A stretch of DNA of 64,000 nucleotides from NCBI GenBank assembly GCA_021234155.1, contig JAJEKV010000031.1, forward strand, positions 281,670 through 345,669. Reading direction: 5' to 3'. This stretch comes from Isoetes taiwanensis (taxonomy: Eukaryota; Streptophyta; Lycopodiopsida; Isoetales; Isoetaceae). Below are positions 62,084 through 64,000 of this stretch, piece by piece. The notes beneath the pieces are model-generated. The model had not been told where the DNA came from. It ran no database searches and worked only from the letters and a program-made list of their open reading frames with translations. The translations under genes and the position numbers were made by a program. How positions within the stretch are numbered: the stretch's first letter is position 1; every line of letters starts with the position of its first letter.

Positions 62084-63719
62084 ATGGATCCGGTCATTCT
62101 TGGCATGATTGCCATGCTTTTCGGGCTTTGACACTCCGGTTGCATTCTGAGAATCTTGTTTTGCGGCTCTACGGAACTCAAGCGATTTCGAAGACCCAAT
62201 GACAATTCGATGATGAGGTTTTAGAAGATAACAATGGTATGTTTATTTGCGCATCTGCGGCTTTAATGGTTGCGGGTTCGGTAGGGTTAGAAGACCACCA
62301 AGAAGATTTTGGATTGCCCCAAGGCAAAAAACCTGAGTGGGATAATATCGATAACCATGCTTGGAATTATCGCCATCCTTTGAAGAGCGATATGTGGCAC
62401 CAATTTTACAGGATGAAGAGCCACATTTGAGAGACTTGTAGGTTTAATTGTGCCTTATCTTGTCGGGCGGGATTAAAGTAAGGCCCCTATTGATCCAAGG
62501 AAAGCGATTTGCTATGGTTACGTATTTTCTAGCACCGCAGGGGATATGCCCTTACATGTTTGGCCGAGAGGAATTTTTATGTTGGGAAAACAACGGTCTT
62601 GAGAAATATACCAAGAAAGTCATGCGTGTATTGGCCCGAAGACAATCTTTGTACAAGCGGTTTGTTGCAATGCCTACGGGGAGCAAGATTAACTTCGGTG
62701 TATTAAGGAATTCCATGATGCAACAAGGTTTCCCAATATATATATGCAGTTTGCCCGGTTCCCATATTTTTTTATGGAGGAAGCAAAAAAGGGACAATGG
62801 GGATGACTATTACATGGGAGACATAGAGGCACTCATGTCTCATGCAAGGAATTGTGACACATAGCAGATTGTTTATAAATGTTTGTGTAACAAGAACAGG
62901 TTCAGTACATGATTCCAACCAGTTCAAGAAGAGCTCCATCTATAATAAAATTGCCTCCAAACAAATTTTGCAAGAACCAGTGGTGACTCTTAGTGGCAGA
63001 AAACTGAAGAAGGGGCAGCCTACTGACCAAGAGGTTCAGGTAACTATTCCACCTCTTCTATTAGGTGATTCAGCTTGTTCTAGCAGGCCCTTTCTCCTTA
63101 AAGTTTTTCCTCAAAATCAGGGTGCTTATGGTAAGTTCAACAAAAGGATTTGTAGGGGCAGAGTGTGTGTAGAAAATGGATTTGGCATTGTGAAGGAAAA
63201 ATTCAGAATTCTGAAACACTTGCCCGTGCATGTTGTCAAAGCTTCCAAGATCATACATGGGTATAAATTCTTTACTGGTGGTCAAAAAGCACTGTCCAGA
63301 CAAGTGCTTTAACTGCTAAAAATCTCACATCCAACGTGAATTTGACATGCATATTGTGTTTGAAAATTGAGTATTACAAATAATAAACGTGTCTTTAAAA
63401 CATTAAAGTAGGAAAAATGAGGTACCAACTAATATAATTATTTCGTAACATCAAATTTTGTATTAGCTAAGTGCTTTATGTGCTAAGTGCTGTCGCGGAA
63501 AGTTGTACACCACCAAAGAATTTACACCCACATGCATGTTGTGTTCTTTGGAACTTTTGTATAATGGAAGACAAGGGCTGGGACATGCTGCCAATTGAAG
63601 ATGATCCTCCACCAATATATTACTATGAAACAGAAGCCATGAACAGGTCCTTAAAAAAACAAGGTGATCAAATGAGGCACATGTTATGTGAGAATCTGGA
63701 TGGACATGTGATCCTTTGA
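62084..63719 (+). pseudogene. Second PIF/Harbinger transposase copy, frameshifted and split by a MITE
   Basis: It starts MDPVILGMIAM, matching the MDPLILGMIAM start of the copy at 48158. The N-terminal half is scattered over several frames (WDNIDNHAWN at about 62338, MGDIEALMSHARNCDT at the end of one frame). From 62842 the frame is clean: VTRTGSVHDSNQFKKSS, LLLGDSACSSRPFLLKVFP and CVENGFGIVKEKFRIL, then an interruption at 63259-63529. It resumes with HACCVLWNFCIMEDKGWDM and ends MRHMLCENLDGHVIL at 63719. The proteins of the two copies differ at roughly a third of positions in the clean part, so they are old relatives. Confidence 0.9.
63259..63529. mobile_element. 271-bp MITE inside the second Harbinger transposase
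   Basis: The ends are inverted repeats: GGGTATAAATTCTTTACTGG at the left, and at the right, read on the minus strand, GGGTGTAAATTCTTTGGTGG. ACAT flanks both sides (63255-63258 and 63530-63533) as a 4-bp target duplication. Removing the element and one ACAT restores the transposase frame (KIIHACCVLW). It is too short to encode a transposase. Confidence 0.88.
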
Positions 63720-64000
63720 ATGTTCTTTTGTAGACAATAAAAAATAAATTCAAATTCAATTCTTTTCGATTTCGCTCTCTTTAATTCTTTGTCAAGCATT
63801 TCTTACACTTTGATGAATAAATAATTGAGTTTAGAGCTAAGTTTCCATTTAGAGCTCCAAAACATTTCATTGGAAATACTGAACAGCCTGTTACAAAATT
63901 TGTGAGTCAAATGACTTCACAATTAAACAACAAACAAGACTAAGAGAAATCAATAGTACATGAACAAGTTTGATAAGACAAGTTTGCATTCATAAGACAA
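63720..64000. other. Noncoding end of window
   Basis: AT-rich, no recognisable domain on either strand. By analogy with the first Harbinger copy, a minus-strand accessory gene would be expected here or beyond the window; a TTTTGTAACAG acceptor-like motif is present on the minus strand near 63890. Confidence 0.4.

Overview
This is nuclear DNA from a land plant. It is AT-rich, has short GT-AG introns, and is packed with plant-type transposable elements: a Ty3/gypsy chromovirus, Ty1/copia, a CACTA end, PIF/Harbinger, a MULE/SWIM gene and several LINEs. It also carries a plant SUGAR-DEPENDENT1-type lipase gene and a piece of a plant phospholipase D. A Penelope-like reverse transcriptase and LINEs whose first ORF looks like L1 ORF1p suggest a seed-free plant (fern or lycophyte) or a gymnosperm more than a crop-like angiosperm. 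That is inference. I see no rRNA, tRNA or CRISPR array.

Layout. 1-1746 has no gene. 1747-14764 is one complete 13.0-kb Ty3/gypsy chromovirus: two LTRs of about 1.57 kb starting TGTGACG and ending CGTCAC(A), a GCCAT target duplication, a primer-binding site and a polypurine tract. Its gag-pol reading frames are heavily frameshifted. 14770-16434 ends in a CACTA-type terminus. 17039-18240 (minus) is a decayed Penelope-like reverse transcriptase. 19933-21603 is an intronless SDP1-like patatin lipase, the best candidate for a real gene. 23816-27031 is a 5'-truncated Ty1/copia pol followed by its 3' LTR.

28.5-40.9 kb looks like one composite unit. GTGATTCC-rich repeats stand at both ends, including a strict 29-bp tandem array near 40.6 kb. 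An unidentified plus-strand gene relic (29031-29484) and a minus-strand MULE/SWIM (FAR1-like) gene (39975 to 31032) point at each other, with a 15/21-bp minisatellite between them. One exon of the MULE gene is split by a 6,355-bp insertion with 13-bp perfect terminal inverted repeats. That insertion carries a phospholipase D fragment and an unrecognised multi-exon gene fragment.

42-64 kb is a LINE and PIF/Harbinger district punctuated by six long (CT)n arrays of 130-180 bp, all with CT on the plus strand. At least four related plus-strand LINE copies (46.5-47.7, 52.5-56.8, 57-61, 61.1-61.7 kb) abut such arrays. Two Harbinger transposase genes lie just downstream of arrays; the first has a convergent accessory gene and the second is split by a 271-bp MITE. 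Two diverged copies of a small two-exon gene-like segment, with a CDC50/ALIS-like N-terminal motif, precede two of the arrays. The most interesting idea is a plant LINE family that uses (CT)n as its insertion target and tail.
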